From Amycolatopsis oliviviridis (GTDB lineage: Bacteria > Actinomycetota > Actinomycetes > Mycobacteriales > Pseudonocardiaceae), in contig NZ_BNAY01000006.1 in NCBI RefSeq assembly GCF_014654365.1, positions 241,702 to 305,701 on the forward strand: a stretch of DNA of 64,000 bases, written 5' to 3'. Below, one piece after another: positions 1 to 8,392 of this stretch (the stretch's first letter is position 1; every line of letters begins with the position of its first letter). A program made the position numbers and the translations under genes. The notes below the pieces were generated by a model, which saw only the letters and a list, made by a program, of their open reading frames with translations, did no database searches and was not told the origin of the DNA.

Positions 1-2
1 CT

Positions 3-1145
3 GCCCAGGCGCAGCCGTGCGCGAACAAGACGACGCCTCCCGCACCGATCGACACTTCCGAGAAGCCGCGCCCCGGCGAGGCCGTGCCCGCACCGTTGCC
101 CGTCCCGCCGGTCCCGGTGGGCGGCGACCGGATGGCCGAATGCGGGCTCGTGCTGCCTGCCCGCGCGCTGAACCCGCCGGACGGCAACACCTCCGCGTCC
201 TGGGTGCTGCAAGACCTCGAAAACGGCGACATCATCGCCGCGAAGGATCCGCACGCCCGGCAGCGGCCCGCGTCGCTGATCAAGGTCCTGCTGGGGCTGG
301 TCGTGGTCACCGACCTCAAGCCGGAGAAGGTCATCACCCCGACCAAGGAGGACGCCGAGCAGGAGTGCACCTGCGTCGGCATCGCCGCGGGCGGTCAGTA
401 CACAGTGGACCAACTGCTGCACGGGCTGCTGATGCATTCCGGGAACGACGCGGCGCACGCGCTGTCCACCGTGCTCGGCGGCGTCGACGCCACCGTCGCG
501 AAGATGAACGAGCTGGCCACCCGCATCGGCGCCACGGACACCCGGGCCGCGACGCCGTCCGGACTCGACGGTCCCGGCATGTCGACCTCGGCCTACGACA
601 TGAGCCTGATCTTCCACTACGCGATGAAGAATCCGGAATTCGCGCAGGTGGTCAAGACCAAGAGCTTCGAAATCCCGCCCACCGCGGGAAAACCGGTCAT
701 CACGATCTACAACGACAACAAGCTCCTCGGGAACTACCCCGGGTTCACCGGCGGCAAGACCGGCTTCACCGACGACGCGCGGCACACTTACGCCGGTAGT
801 GCGCTCCAGAACGGTCACCGGGTCGGGGTCGTGATGCTTCGTGCCGAACAGCGCCCGACGCGGGTCACCGAACAGGCCGCGAAGCTTCTCGATTACGGCA
901 TCGCGCTGCGTGCGGCCAAGGCCGAATCGGTGGGGCGCATCGAATACAAGGCGGCCGAAGCCGTGGACGCGGGTCAGGCGCCGGCCGCGCAGAACGCCGA
1001 CGGCACGTCGAACAGCGGAGCCGCCGCGGCGGCGGAAGACCCGTTCGGGGTGACCGGCTGGATCATCACGCTGGTCGTCTTCCTGATCATCGTGGCGTCG
1101 TTCGTCATCGGCCACCAGCGCAAGAAGGCCATGACGGGCGAGTAG
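3..1145 (+). CDS. D-alanyl-D-alanine carboxypeptidase, S11 family (5' end outside window)
   Basis: Serine penicillin-binding enzyme that trims the terminal D-Ala of peptidoglycan stem peptides outside the membrane. The frame is already open at the left edge, so the start codon and signal peptide lie upstream. The three S11 active-site motifs are in order: SLIK with the nucleophile Ser (about 273-284), SGN (about 438-446) and KTG (about 755-763). The C-terminus carries a single hydrophobic anchor (WIITLVVFLIIVASFVIG) followed by a basic tail, the usual arrangement for membrane-tethered low-molecular-weight PBPs. It converges with the YihY/BrkB gene only 4 bp downstream. Family assignment is firm; which DacA/DacB paralogue it is cannot be told. 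Confidence 0.93.
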   Translation, partial: AQAQPCANKTTPPAPIDTSEKPRPGEAVPAPLPVPPVPVGGDRMAECGLVLPARALNPPDGNTSASWVLQDLENGDIIAAKDPHARQRPASLIKVLLGLVVVTDLKPEKVITPTKEDAEQECTCVGIAAGGQYTVDQLLHGLLMHSGNDAAHALSTVLGGVDATVAKMNELATRIGATDTRAATPSGLDGPGMSTSAYDMSLIFHYAMKNPEFAQVVKTKSFEIPPTAGKPVITIYNDNKLLGNYPGFTGGKTGFTDDARHTYAGSALQNGHRVGVVMLRAEQRPTRVTEQAAKLLDYGIALRAAKAESVGRIEYKAAEAVDAGQAPAAQNADGTSNSGAAAAAEDPFGVTGWIITLVVFLIIVASFVIGHQRKKAMTGE

Positions 1146-1149
1146 GAGA

Positions 1150-2178
1150 TCAGGACTTGCGGCGGCCGAACCAGCCCAGTAGCGCTCCGGTCGCGAAAGC
1201 CCCGCCGACGGCACCGAGCCCCGGCCCCTGCTGAACGGTCACCCTCGGGTGGATCAGCACCGGGGCCGGCGGCTCGATGACCGTCTTCATGTTCTCTTTC
1301 GCGGTCGCCGTCCACGCGGTGACGAACAACAGGAACCGCGAAACGAGATTCGCGAACACGAGCAGGCCGATCACCGGGCCGAACAACGTGAACGCCGGTG
1401 ATTTCGTGACGCTGCCGAGGTAAACGGTCGCGGCCTGCTGGAGCACGATGAAGCCGACGGCGGCGAAGATCGCGCCCTTGACCGCGCTGCGCAGCGCGAC
1501 GTGCTCACGAGGCAGCCTCGCGATGACCCACAGGAAGACCAGGGTGTTGGCGAGCAGGCCGAGCAGGATCGTCGCGACCTTCAGCAGGAACTTCGCCCAG
1601 CTCTGCTCCTCCAGGCCGACCAGTTCGAGCAGGAAGCGTCCGACGCCGCTGCCCGCCGCGGTGAGGCCGAACGACACCACCAGCGCGAGACCGAGACCGA
1701 CGAGCGACAGCAAATCCTTGATGGTCGTCGAAACCAGCGGCAACTGCTGTTTTTCCTGGCCCCACTGGGCGGTCAGCGCGTCACGCAGATTCGTCATCCA
1801 GCCGACGCCGGAGTACAGCGCGAGCAGCAGACCGAACACGCCGATGCCGCCGCCGGACTCCAGCGCGGCCTTGATGATGCTGCCCACCAGATCGCTCAGC
1901 CCGTCCGGCACCGACTTCTTGATCCCGTCGACGAGCTGGTTCGTCACCGCGGTGTCACCGCGGAGCACGATCCCGATGACCGCGAAGGCGACCATCAGGA
2001 TCGGGATCACCGAAAGCACGCTGAAGTAGGTGATGGCGGCGGCGTAGTGGTTGCCGTAGCGCTCGGTGAAGGCGTCGTTGGCCCGGATGAGGTGATCGAG
2101 CCAGCCGTACTTCCGCCTCAGCCGCGGTAACAGCTTGTCCTCTTCCGGCTTCGCGCCGTCATCTTTCGCCACCGTCAA
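1150..2178 (-). CDS. YihY/BrkB (YhjD-like) inner membrane protein
   Basis: Polytopic membrane protein of the YihY/BrkB family (formerly mislabelled RNase BN), about 342 aa with some six hydrophobic segments and charged, cytoplasmic-looking ends. Family members are predicted transporters or flippases of unknown substrate. The YGNHYAAAITYFSVLSVIP stretch near residue 42 is characteristic. The start is ambiguous: a TTG at 2178 and a GTG at 2172 are both in frame, and the GTG may be the real one. It lies 35 bp downstream of trpS on the same strand, so the two may be cotranscribed. The call is by family resemblance; function is unknown. Confidence 0.88.
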   Translation of the reverse strand: MTVAKDDGAKPEEDKLLPRLRRKYGWLDHLIRANDAFTERYGNHYAAAITYFSVLSVIPILMVAFAVIGIVLRGDTAVTNQLVDGIKKSVPDGLSDLVGSIIKAALESGGGIGVFGLLLALYSGVGWMTNLRDALTAQWGQEKQQLPLVSTTIKDLLSLVGLGLALVVSFGLTAAGSGVGRFLLELVGLEEQSWAKFLLKVATILLGLLANTLVFLWVIARLPREHVALRSAVKGAIFAAVGFIVLQQAATVYLGSVTKSPAFTLFGPVIGLLVFANLVSRFLLFVTAWTATAKENMKTVIEPPAPVLIHPRVTVQQGPGLGAVGGAFATGALLGWFGRRKS

Positions 2179-2213
2179 ACGCTAACCACGCGGCGACGAC
2201 ATCGCAGCGTGAA

Positions 2214-3233
2214 TCAGCCTGCCGGGGGAAGGAACCCGATGTTCTCGTAGACGTTCCGCAACGTCACCGAAGCGACTTCCCGCGCCCGTTGCGCACCGAG
2301 GGCCAGCGCCTTGTCGAGCTCGGCGACGTCGTCCATGTAGGACTGGACGCGTTCCTGCACCGGCGTGGCCCACTCGACGAACGCCTCGGCGACGCCCTTC
2401 TTCAGGTCGCCGTAGCCCTTGCCCTCGTAGGCGGTGACGAGTTCGGCGACCGGCTGGTCGGTCAGCGCGGACAGGATCGTCAGCAGGTTCGAGACGCCCG
2501 GCTTGTTCTCGGTGTCGAAGACGATCTCGCGGCCGGTGTCGGTGACCGCCGACCGGACCTTCTTCGCCGACTTCTTCGGGTCTTCGAGCAGTTCGATGAG
2601 GCCGTTGCCGGTCGACGAAGACTTGCTCATCTTCGCGGTCGGGTCCTGCAGGTCGTAGATCTTCGCCGTGTCCTTGACGATATGCGGCTCCGGCACGGTG
2701 AACGTCTTGCCGTAGCGGTTGTTGAACCGCTGCGCGAGGTTGCGCGTCAGCTCCAGGTGCTGCCGCTGGTCCTCGCCGACGGGGACCTCGTTCGCCTGGT
2801 ACAGCAGGATGTCCGCGGCCTGCAGGACCGGGTAGGTGAACAGGCCGACACTGGCGCGATCGGTGCCCTGCTTCGCGGCCTTGTCCTTGAATTGCGTCAT
2901 CCGGCTCGCTTCGCCGAAGCCGGTCTGGCACTCCAGCACCCAGCTCAGCTGGGCGTGCTCGGGCACCTGGCTCTGGACGAACAGCGCGCTGCGGGCCGGG
3001 TCGACGCCGAGCGCGAGCAACTGCGCGGCCGAGCGGCGCGTGCGCTCACGCAGCACCTTCGGGTCCTGCTCGACGGTGATCGCGTGCAGGTCGACGACCA
3101 TGTAAAAGGTCTCGTGGGTGTCCTGCAGCCGCACCCATTGCCGCAGCGCACCCAGGTAGTTGCCCAGGTGGAACGAGTCGGCGGTCGGCTGGATCCCGGA
3201 GAGCACCCGCGGGCGCTTCAGTTCGTCGGACAC
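2214..3233 (-). CDS. trpS: Tryptophan--tRNA ligase
   Basis: Class I aminoacyl-tRNA synthetase charging tRNA-Trp in the cytoplasm, 339 aa, normal length for a bacterial TrpRS. The HIGH-type signature is HLGN (residues 22-25) within TADSFHLGNYLGA, the conserved PVGEDQRQHLELTR lies at about 151-164, and KMSKS is at 201-205. The start is GTG at 3233, giving the typical N-terminus MSDELKRPRVLSGIQPT. It precedes the YihY-family gene on the same strand. Nothing unusual was seen. Confidence 0.97.
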   Translation of the reverse strand: MSDELKRPRVLSGIQPTADSFHLGNYLGALRQWVRLQDTHETFYMVVDLHAITVEQDPKVLRERTRRSAAQLLALGVDPARSALFVQSQVPEHAQLSWVLECQTGFGEASRMTQFKDKAAKQGTDRASVGLFTYPVLQAADILLYQANEVPVGEDQRQHLELTRNLAQRFNNRYGKTFTVPEPHIVKDTAKIYDLQDPTAKMSKSSSTGNGLIELLEDPKKSAKKVRSAVTDTGREIVFDTENKPGVSNLLTILSALTDQPVAELVTAYEGKGYGDLKKGVAEAFVEWATPVQERVQSYMDDVAELDKALALGAQRAREVASVTLRNVYENIGFLPPAG

Positions 3234-3396
3234 GCCCGGATTCTGTCAGGCCGCGTCGCGGCGGGTCATCGGAGGTCGCTCCCGCCGAACGGTCTAAACG
3301 GTTAAACGCCACATACTTCCGACGGTTCTGGGCGCGTTGTCCGATTCCTAGCGTTCATGGCACCGGATCTTCCGGCCACACCGAAGGAGAACCCAG

Positions 3397-4143
3397 ATGA
3401 AGGCACGATCCCTGCTGATGGGCTTGGCCATCGCGGCTGCGGCCGTGTTCACCCTTCCCGGCGTCGCCACGGCTGCCGAGCCCACCGGCGGCGTCCAGCC
3501 GAACATCGTCGGCGGCGGCAACGCGACCCAGGTCTACTCGTTCATGGTGTCCCAGCAGTCGAGCTCCGGCGGGCACCAGTGTGGTGGCTCACTGATCAGC
3601 GCGACCTGGGTGGTCACCGCGAAGCACTGCGGCACGCCGTCCCAGGTGCGCGTCGGCACCACGAACCGCACCAGCGGCGGCACCGTGGCCCGCGTGGCCC
3701 AGCGGATCGCCCACCCGAGCGCCGACCTGGCGCTGCTGCGTCTCTCGACGTCGGTTTCGCAGACGCCGGTCACGATCGCCGACTCGTCCGGGGCCGTCGG
3801 CACCGCGACGCGGATCATCGGCTGGGGCCAGACCTGCGCCCCGCAGGGCGCCTGCGGGGCCCCGATCACCCTGCAGCAGCTGGACACCTCGATCGTCGCC
3901 GACAACCGCTGCCTCGGGATCAGCGGCGCGAGCGAGATCTGCACCAACAACCCCGGCGGGAACAAGGGCGCCTGCTACGGCGACTCGGGCGGCCCGCAGG
4001 TGAAGCAGGTCAACGGTGTCTGGCAGCTCGTCGGCGCCACCAGCCGCGCCGGGAACAACAGCAGCACCTGCGCGACCGGGCCGTCGATCTACGTGGACGT
4101 CCCCTACTTCCGCAACTGGATCCGCACCAACTCCGGAGTCTGA
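3397..4143 (+). CDS. Secreted S1-family serine protease
   Basis: Exported chymotrypsin-fold protease of 248 aa. A Sec signal peptide (residues 1-27, ending ATAA) is followed by a short propeptide and the mature N-terminus IVGG at 37-40. The catalytic triad is visible: His77 in TAKHC, Asp110 in SADLALLRL and Ser197 in GDSGGP. Six residues before the Ser, the S1-pocket position holds Gly rather than the Asp of trypsin, so chymotrypsin- or elastase-like specificity is more likely than tryptic. Cysteines are paired as usual for the family. A GAAGGAG ribosome-binding site precedes the ATG. It probably works in extracellular protein degradation. Confidence 0.93.
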   Translation: MKARSLLMGLAIAAAAVFTLPGVATAAEPTGGVQPNIVGGGNATQVYSFMVSQQSSSGGHQCGGSLISATWVVTAKHCGTPSQVRVGTTNRTSGGTVARVAQRIAHPSADLALLRLSTSVSQTPVTIADSSGAVGTATRIIGWGQTCAPQGACGAPITLQQLDTSIVADNRCLGISGASEICTNNPGGNKGACYGDSGGPQVKQVNGVWQLVGATSRAGNNSSTCATGPSIYVDVPYFRNWIRTNSGV

Positions 4144-4443
4144 CCCGGTCCCCGCGTCGCCCCACCGCCCCCTGGGGCGGCGCGGTCCCAGCCGGTTCAG
4201 CAAGGAACCGTGCGGAAGTTCGAAGAGCCGCTCCAGCAGCGCGACCGCCTTCAGGGAGTCGCACCGCTCGGGGCGGCTCCTTCCTGTCCGCCAGTAGCTC
4301 AAGGTCGCGACACTGACCCGGACGCCCTGCTGGGCGAGCCGGTGGCGGATGCGGTCGAGTCCGAGGCCGCTGTCCGCGATCGCCTGGTCCAGGGCCCGGG
4401 GGAAAGGATCACCGGGCCGGTTGCGACGTTGCGTCACCGTCAT
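4144..4443 (-). pseudogene. N-terminal remnant of a helix-turn-helix regulator
   Basis: From ATG 4443 about 95-100 codons encode a plausible DNA-binding domain (ALDQAIADSGLGLDRIRHRL, then VSVATLSYWRTGRSRPER), resembling the N-terminal domains of actinobacterial XRE-like regulators that normally continue for another 150-200 residues. Here the frame runs straight into the antisense strand of the S1 protease gene, and the residues beyond about 100 look like a compositional shadow. I infer that the C-terminal half was lost by deletion. An alternative is a short stand-alone DNA-binding protein that simply overlaps the protease. The downstream limit is arbitrary. Confidence 0.45.
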
Positions 4444-4520
4444 GCACCCGAGCGTGGCGATCGCCGCGTACCTAAACAATCCGGGCCGGACTAGGTGTCC
4501 CTACCCAAGAAATCCGCAGC

Positions 4521-4735
4521 TTCGCCTTTAGCGGGCTGAACGCGATCCGCGCGCCCCTGGCACCGACCTGCGTTTAGCCCCCTAATCGCGATCCGGCCGG
4601 CTGGCGCCGACCTGCGTTTCGCGGGCTAATCGCGATCCGGCCGCGCCCGGGGGCAAAGCGACTTTCGCGGGCTAATCGTGCTCCGGCACCGACCTGCGTT
4701 TCGCCCCCTAAACGCGATCTGGTGCGGGGAGGTGC
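4521..4735. repeat. Cluster of five short palindromic repeat units
   Basis: Five same-oriented units of about 28-30 bp at about 4521-4549, 4565-4595, 4609-4640, 4668-4686 and 4691-4720. Their cores are variants of TTTAGCGGGCTGAACGCG, GCGTTTAGCCCCCTAATCGC and GCGTTTCGCCCCCTAAACGC, usually followed by GATCCGG. The last one is followed by GGTGCAGGTC, whose final TC begins the TCA stop complement of the minus-strand gene ending at 4739. The stretch 4444-4738 holds no other supported gene. The same family recurs at seven other sites in the window. Confidence 0.85.
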
Positions 4736-4738
4736 AGG

Positions 4739-5095
4739 TCAGGGGCGCCGCTGGCGAGCGAGGGCGTCGTCGGTGAGGACGGCCTCGGCCATCGCGGCGA
4801 CGTGCGGTGCGGCCGACTGGGCCGGGGCGGCGGGAGCAGGAGCGGGCGCCGCGGCCGCGCGGGCCTTCCGGCGCTGACGGAACACACCGAAGGCCATGCC
4901 GACGATGCCGAGCGCGACGGCGATCAGGCCGACCGGGCCCAGAAGACCGAACGCCATCTCCGAGCGTGATGTCGACTCCGCGGCCGACGCCGGGACAGCG
5001 CCCGCGACGAGCAGCGCGACCGGGATCGCGACGACCGACGCGGCCCTGACCGCGGGCAGGGCCGAGCGCATCAGGAGATGAACTGGGTTCCGCAC
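4739..5095 (-). CDS. Small secreted or membrane-anchored protein of unknown function
   Basis: 118 aa. The N-terminus looks like a Sec signal peptide (RAASVVAIPVALLVAGAVPASAAE). It is followed by one hydrophobic helix (LLGPVGLIAVALGIVGMAFGVF), a basic RQRRKAR motif and an Ala/Pro-rich cytosolic tail. This predicts a short type I membrane protein with a tiny external segment. I do not recognise the family. Its stop codon abuts a palindromic repeat cluster. It is divergent from the chitinase gene and separated from it by 377 bp. Confidence 0.7.
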   Translation of the reverse strand: MRNPVHLLMRSALPAVRAASVVAIPVALLVAGAVPASAAESTSRSEMAFGLLGPVGLIAVALGIVGMAFGVFRQRRKARAAAAPAPAPAAPAQSAAPHVAAMAEAVLTDDALARQRRP

Positions 5096-5472
5096 CGGAG
5101 TGCCTCCCGTGACGTGACTTTGCCGAACCGGAACGCTAACCCGAACGAGTGAGCATTTCCAGGTTGCTGGTCAAAAAACTACCGAGCGTGTCAAGACCTG
5201 TGGGTTCTGATCAACTCGGGGCACGAGACTAGCCCCTCACAGGGGGGATCTTTCGAGCACCCCTCTTCTCAGAGTTGTCGCGCACGAAATGGGTTTCTGA
5301 CAAAAGCGGACAGCATTAGGCCGTTCGGATGTCACCACAGGGCCGAACAGGCACGATCCGACTTTCCACGGTTGGTTTCTTGTGCGCAATGGTCTATACC
5401 TGTTGGCCATACCCCTTAAAAGGTATAGACCAATATCTCCCTGCATGGTCCCCTCGTACGAAGGAGCCACCG
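5096..5472. other. 377-bp divergent intergenic region with chitinase control sequences
   Basis: No gene is supported here. The right half contains the paired GGTCTATACC-type boxes (5390-5432) and the AAGGAG ribosome-binding site at 5461 for the chitinase. The left half should hold the promoter of the small membrane protein. No clear sigma-70 hexamers could be assigned with confidence. Confidence 0.6.
5390..5432. promoter_or_regulatory. Paired DasR-like operator boxes upstream of chitinase
   Basis: TGGTCTATACC (5390-5400) and its exact reverse complement GGTATAGACCA (5422-5432) are separated by 21 bp, 41 bp upstream of the chitinase start. Each half resembles the streptomycete DasR site core GGTCTAGACC and the TGGTC...GACCA direct repeats known from Streptomyces chitinase promoters. 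By analogy I infer repression relieved by amino-sugar metabolites. The exact regulator in this organism is not shown. Confidence 0.6.
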
Positions 5473-6360
5473 ATGTCTCTTCGACGTATTCTCGCGGCGG
5501 TCGCCGCCACCTTCGCCGCCACCACGGTCGCCGTGGTCGTCCCGGCCCAGTCTGCCTCCGCCGCAGACTGCGTGGCACCGTGGAACGCGAGCTCGGTCTA
5601 CTGGGGCGGCAACACCGCCTCGCATAACGGACGCAACTGGTCCGCGAAGTGGTGGACGCAGAACGAAACCCCAGGTACGGCGCAGGTTTGGGCCGACCAG
5701 GGCGCCTGCGGCGGCGGCACGACCAACCCGCCGAACCCGTCCGGCTTCGTGGTCAGCGAAGCGCAGTTCAACCAGATGTTCCCGAGCCGGAACGCCTTCT
5801 ACACCTACAACGGCCTGGTCACCGCCCTCAGCGCGTACCCGGCCTTCGCGGGCACAGGCAGCGACACCGTGAAGAAGCAGGAAGCGGCCGCCTTCCTGGC
5901 GAACGTCAGCCACGAGACCGGCGGCCTGGTCCACGTGGTCGAGCAGAACGAAGCCAACTACCCGCATTACTGCGACACGAGCCAGTCCTACGGCTGCCCG
6001 GCGGGCAACGCCGCGTACTACGGCCGCGGCCCGATCCAGCTGAGCTGGAACTTCAACTACAAGGCCGCCGGCGACGCGCTGGGCCTGCCGCTGCTGACCA
6101 ACCCGTGGCTGGTGCAGAACGACGCGGCGGTCGCCTGGAAGACCGGCATCTGGTACTGGATGACCCAGAACGGCCCGGGCACGATGACCCCGCACGACGC
6201 GATGGTCAACAGCCGCGGCTTCGGCGAGACCATCCGCAGCATCAACGGCAGCCTCGAGTGCAACGGCGGAAACCCCGGCCAGGTGCAGAGCCGGGTGAGC
6301 AAGTACCAGCAGTTCACCGGGATCCTCGGCGTCGACCCCGGCGGCAACCTGTCCTGCTGA
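5473..6360 (+). CDS. Secreted family 19 chitinase with chitin-binding domain
   Basis: Extracellular endochitinase of 295 aa. A Sec signal peptide (residues 1-30, ending ASA) is followed by a CBM5/12-type chitin-binding module (Trp-rich, about 33-76, ending QVWADQGAC), a short Asn/Pro linker and a GH19 catalytic domain from about 91. Glu148 in HETG is the expected acid catalyst, and Glu157 in VVEQNEANYPHYC lies in the second conserved active-site segment. I chose ATG 5473 because AAGGAG lies directly upstream and it gives a proper signal peptide; the longer upstream frame has neither. A strong hairpin follows the stop. Confidence 0.95.
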   Translation: MSLRRILAAVAATFAATTVAVVVPAQSASAADCVAPWNASSVYWGGNTASHNGRNWSAKWWTQNETPGTAQVWADQGACGGGTTNPPNPSGFVVSEAQFNQMFPSRNAFYTYNGLVTALSAYPAFAGTGSDTVKKQEAAAFLANVSHETGGLVHVVEQNEANYPHYCDTSQSYGCPAGNAAYYGRGPIQLSWNFNYKAAGDALGLPLLTNPWLVQNDAAVAWKTGIWYWMTQNGPGTMTPHDAMVNSRGFGETIRSINGSLECNGGNPGQVQSRVSKYQQFTGILGVDPGGNLSC

Positions 6361-6376
6361 TCCATCCAGGGAACGA

Positions 6377-6413
6377 GGGGCCCTTCACCGCGGATGACGC
6401 GGTGAAGGGCCCC
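6377..6413. terminator. Bidirectional hairpin between chitinase and MarR genes
   Basis: Sixteen-bp perfect inverted repeat (GGGGCCCTTCACCGCG at 6377-6392, complement at 6398-6413) with a 5-nt loop, followed by a short T-containing tract. It sits between two convergent genes, so it can terminate both. Confidence 0.75.
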
Positions 6414-6417
6414 TTCG

Positions 6418-6915
6418 TCATTCGAGTGAGCTCAGAAGCCTGCGCAGCGCGCCGTCCAGGACTTCGAGATCGCCACCCAGCGGCGAGAGCAGCTTCGCGA
6501 CGTTCGCCGTGTGTTCGGTCATCGCGGCGTCGACGACTTCGAACCCGCGCTCGGTCAGCGTGACCCGGAAGCTGCGCCGGTCCTCGGGGTCGAGTGCCCG
6601 CTCGACCAGGCCCGCCGACTCGAGCCGGTCGATCCGGCTGGTCATCCCGGCCCTCGACATCATCAGCGTCGCGGACAGCTCGGACGGGATCAGCGTGTAC
6701 GGCTTCCCGGATCGCCTGAGCGCCGCGAGCACGTCGAACTCACCTTGCTTCAAGCCGTGCTTCGCGAACACGGCCTCCACCATCGGCGTGGTCAGCATCG
6801 TCACGCGACCGAGTCGCCCGGCGACCCCGATCGCGGTCAAGTCCAGTTCCGGCCGTTCCCGTCGCCAGGCTCCGACCACCGCGTCGATCGCGTCGACGTT
6901 CCGCTCTTCACTCAC
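6418..6915 (-). CDS. MarR family transcriptional regulator
   Basis: Winged-helix regulator of 165 aa, normal for MarR. The recognition region is seen in LKQGEFDVLAALRRSG and LSATLMMSRAGMTSRIDRLE, followed by the wing with DPEDRRSFRVTLTERG. I prefer GTG 6915, which gives MSEERNVDAIDAVV; the upstream extension of the frame would run through the palindromic operator. It is divergent from a cupin gene, and an inverted repeat in the gap is a likely operator for both. The ligand is unknown. Confidence 0.9.
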   Translation of the reverse strand: MSEERNVDAIDAVVGAWRRERPELDLTAIGVAGRLGRVTMLTTPMVEAVFAKHGLKQGEFDVLAALRRSGKPYTLIPSELSATLMMSRAGMTSRIDRLESAGLVERALDPEDRRSFRVTLTERGFEVVDAAMTEHTANVAKLLSPLGGDLEVLDGALRRLLSSLE

Positions 6916-6938
6916 GTCCCGCAGTCTATTCGACGGGA

Positions 6939-6975
6939 GATAGTTTGACAGCGAACTATCAGCGGTGGAACTATC
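6939..6975. promoter_or_regulatory. Probable MarR operator
   Basis: GATAGTT (6939-6945) and AACTATC (6954-6960) form a 7-bp inverted repeat with an 8-bp spacer, and a third AACTATC follows at 6969-6975. It lies in the 65-bp gap between the divergent MarR and cupin genes, the usual place for an autoregulatory MarR site. Confidence 0.65.
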
Positions 6976-6980
6976 AGGAC

Positions 6981-7481
6981 ATGACACAGAACGTCGAAAC
7001 CCGCGAACCCGTCCTCGTCCGCGCCACCGAAGCCGAGACCGTCGGCGCGGCCCCCACCCTCGTCACCCTGCTCGCCGACGTCTCGACGACAGGCGGGGTC
7101 ATGAGCAGCGCGAGAACACAACTAGGCGTAGGTGCCGACGGAGCGGCACCGCACTACCACACCGGCTCCTCCGAGATGTTCTTCATGCTCGACGGGAAGC
7201 TGGAAGTGCTTGTGGGAGAAGAGATCGTCACCGTCTCCGAGGGCGACATGCTCGTCGTCCCGCCACTGACCACGCACGCTTTCCGCGCGGCCGTGGACTC
7301 GGCGGCGGACGTGCTGATCGTGTTCATCCCCGGCGTGGAACGGTTCGACTACTTCCGGCTGCTGGAAAAGGTCGGCCACGGCAAGGCGACCGTCCAAGAC
7401 CTCTTGGACAGCCAGGAAAAGTTCGACAATCACTTCGTCGAAAGTCCAGTGTGGACGGAGAGCGCGAAGTCCCGTCAGTAA
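6981..7481 (+). CDS. Cupin domain protein
   Basis: 166 aa single-domain cupin. Metal-binding motif 1 is visible as HYHTGSSEMFFML (His-x-His and Glu) and motif 2 as GDMLVVPPLTTHAF. A C-terminal helical extension (FDYFRLLEKVGHGKATVQDL) resembles small quercetinase or isomerase-like cupins, but substrate and reaction cannot be named. I chose ATG 6981 rather than the upstream frame start because the latter would place the operator inside the protein. It is probably controlled by the divergent MarR. Its last 7 bp overlap the end of the convergent neighbour. Confidence 0.85.
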   Translation: MTQNVETREPVLVRATEAETVGAAPTLVTLLADVSTTGGVMSSARTQLGVGADGAAPHYHTGSSEMFFMLDGKLEVLVGEEIVTVSEGDMLVVPPLTTHAFRAAVDSAADVLIVFIPGVERFDYFRLLEKVGHGKATVQDLLDSQEKFDNHFVESPVWTESAKSRQ

Positions 7482-8368
7482 CCGCGCGGCGGATATCCCG
7501 GCGGCGGACCGTACGGCCCCGGCTGCGGATAACCCTGCGGCGGATAGCCGGGCTGCGGATACTGGGGTTGTGGATAGTGAGGTTGCGGATATCCCGGTTG
7601 CTGCGGCGGATACGGCGGCTGGCCGTACTGCGGCGGAGGCGGATACTGCTGCTGATACCCGGGATTCTGTGGCGGATGCGGCTGCTGCGGGTACTGGGGC
7701 TGCTGCGGCGCCGGCGCCGCGGGCTGCCCGCCACCGAGGTGGAACGGCAGCTGCGACACCAGGAGCCCTAGGTGTCCCAGCGTCAGGAGGACGGCGTCCG
7801 GCTTGGTCCGCCCGAACGTCGGATTCTCGACGTAGACCAGTTCCGCGCCCACCAGCGACCAGTTGTGCAGCTTCGACGACCGCATCGTGGCGGCGACCTG
7901 TGGCGTCAGCACTCCGATCGCGACGTTCGGGTCGGTGTCGATCAGCTTGTACCAGCGATTGAACTTCCGGTCCGCCGTGGCGGGCTCGGGGTACTGATCG
8001 ACGTCCCAGGCGGTTTCGATGCTCGACACGATCTGGAAGTTCGGCATCGGCGCGGGCAAGGTGATCACCCAGACCGTGTCGATCGAGATCGTGTCGAGTT
8101 CGTTGACCTTCTTGTTGGTCCACCGCGTGTGCACACTCGTGACCGTCGGGCGGCGGTGGTAGTCGAACACGCTGAACTGGAGCCCGTTGTACGTGCCGCT
8201 CAGCGCGCCGAACGCCATCCGTTTGTCGCCGCGCTGGTTGAACGGCAGCACCGTCCAGCGCTCCAGGAGGTTCGGCGCGTCCGGGCTGAACTCCCACCCG
8301 TACTGGCCGGACATCGCGTAGCGCTCGGCGTTCGTCGCCTCGATCCGCCTGGCTTCGTTCGTTTCCAT
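7475..8368 (-). CDS. Uncharacterised protein with Pro/Gln/Tyr-rich C-terminal tail
   Basis: 297 aa. Residues 1 to about 200 form a soluble-looking globular region (GYNG-, FDYHRRP- and WVITLPAPMP-type segments) with no recognised motif. From about 208 on it is a low-complexity tail built from PQYPQ, PGYPQ and PPQYGQPPY repeats. Such tails occur on several actinobacterial membrane-associated or envelope proteins. No signal peptide or transmembrane helix is evident. It lies 24 bp downstream of xthA on the same strand, so the two may form an operon. Function unknown. Confidence 0.8.
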   Translation of the reverse strand: METNEARRIEATNAERYAMSGQYGWEFSPDAPNLLERWTVLPFNQRGDKRMAFGALSGTYNGLQFSVFDYHRRPTVTSVHTRWTNKKVNELDTISIDTVWVITLPAPMPNFQIVSSIETAWDVDQYPEPATADRKFNRWYKLIDTDPNVAIGVLTPQVAATMRSSKLHNWSLVGAELVYVENPTFGRTKPDAVLLTLGHLGLLVSQLPFHLGGGQPAAPAPQQPQYPQQPHPPQNPGYQQQYPPPPQYGQPPYPPQQPGYPQPHYPQPQYPQPGYPPQGYPQPGPYGPPPGYPPRGY

Positions 8369-8392
8369 CGCTGCCCCAGATCTCCCGGCGGG

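Noticed and set aside
4521..4735. CRISPR-like array
   Set aside because: Units are imperfect palindromes with irregular, non-unique short gaps, and no cas genes are present.
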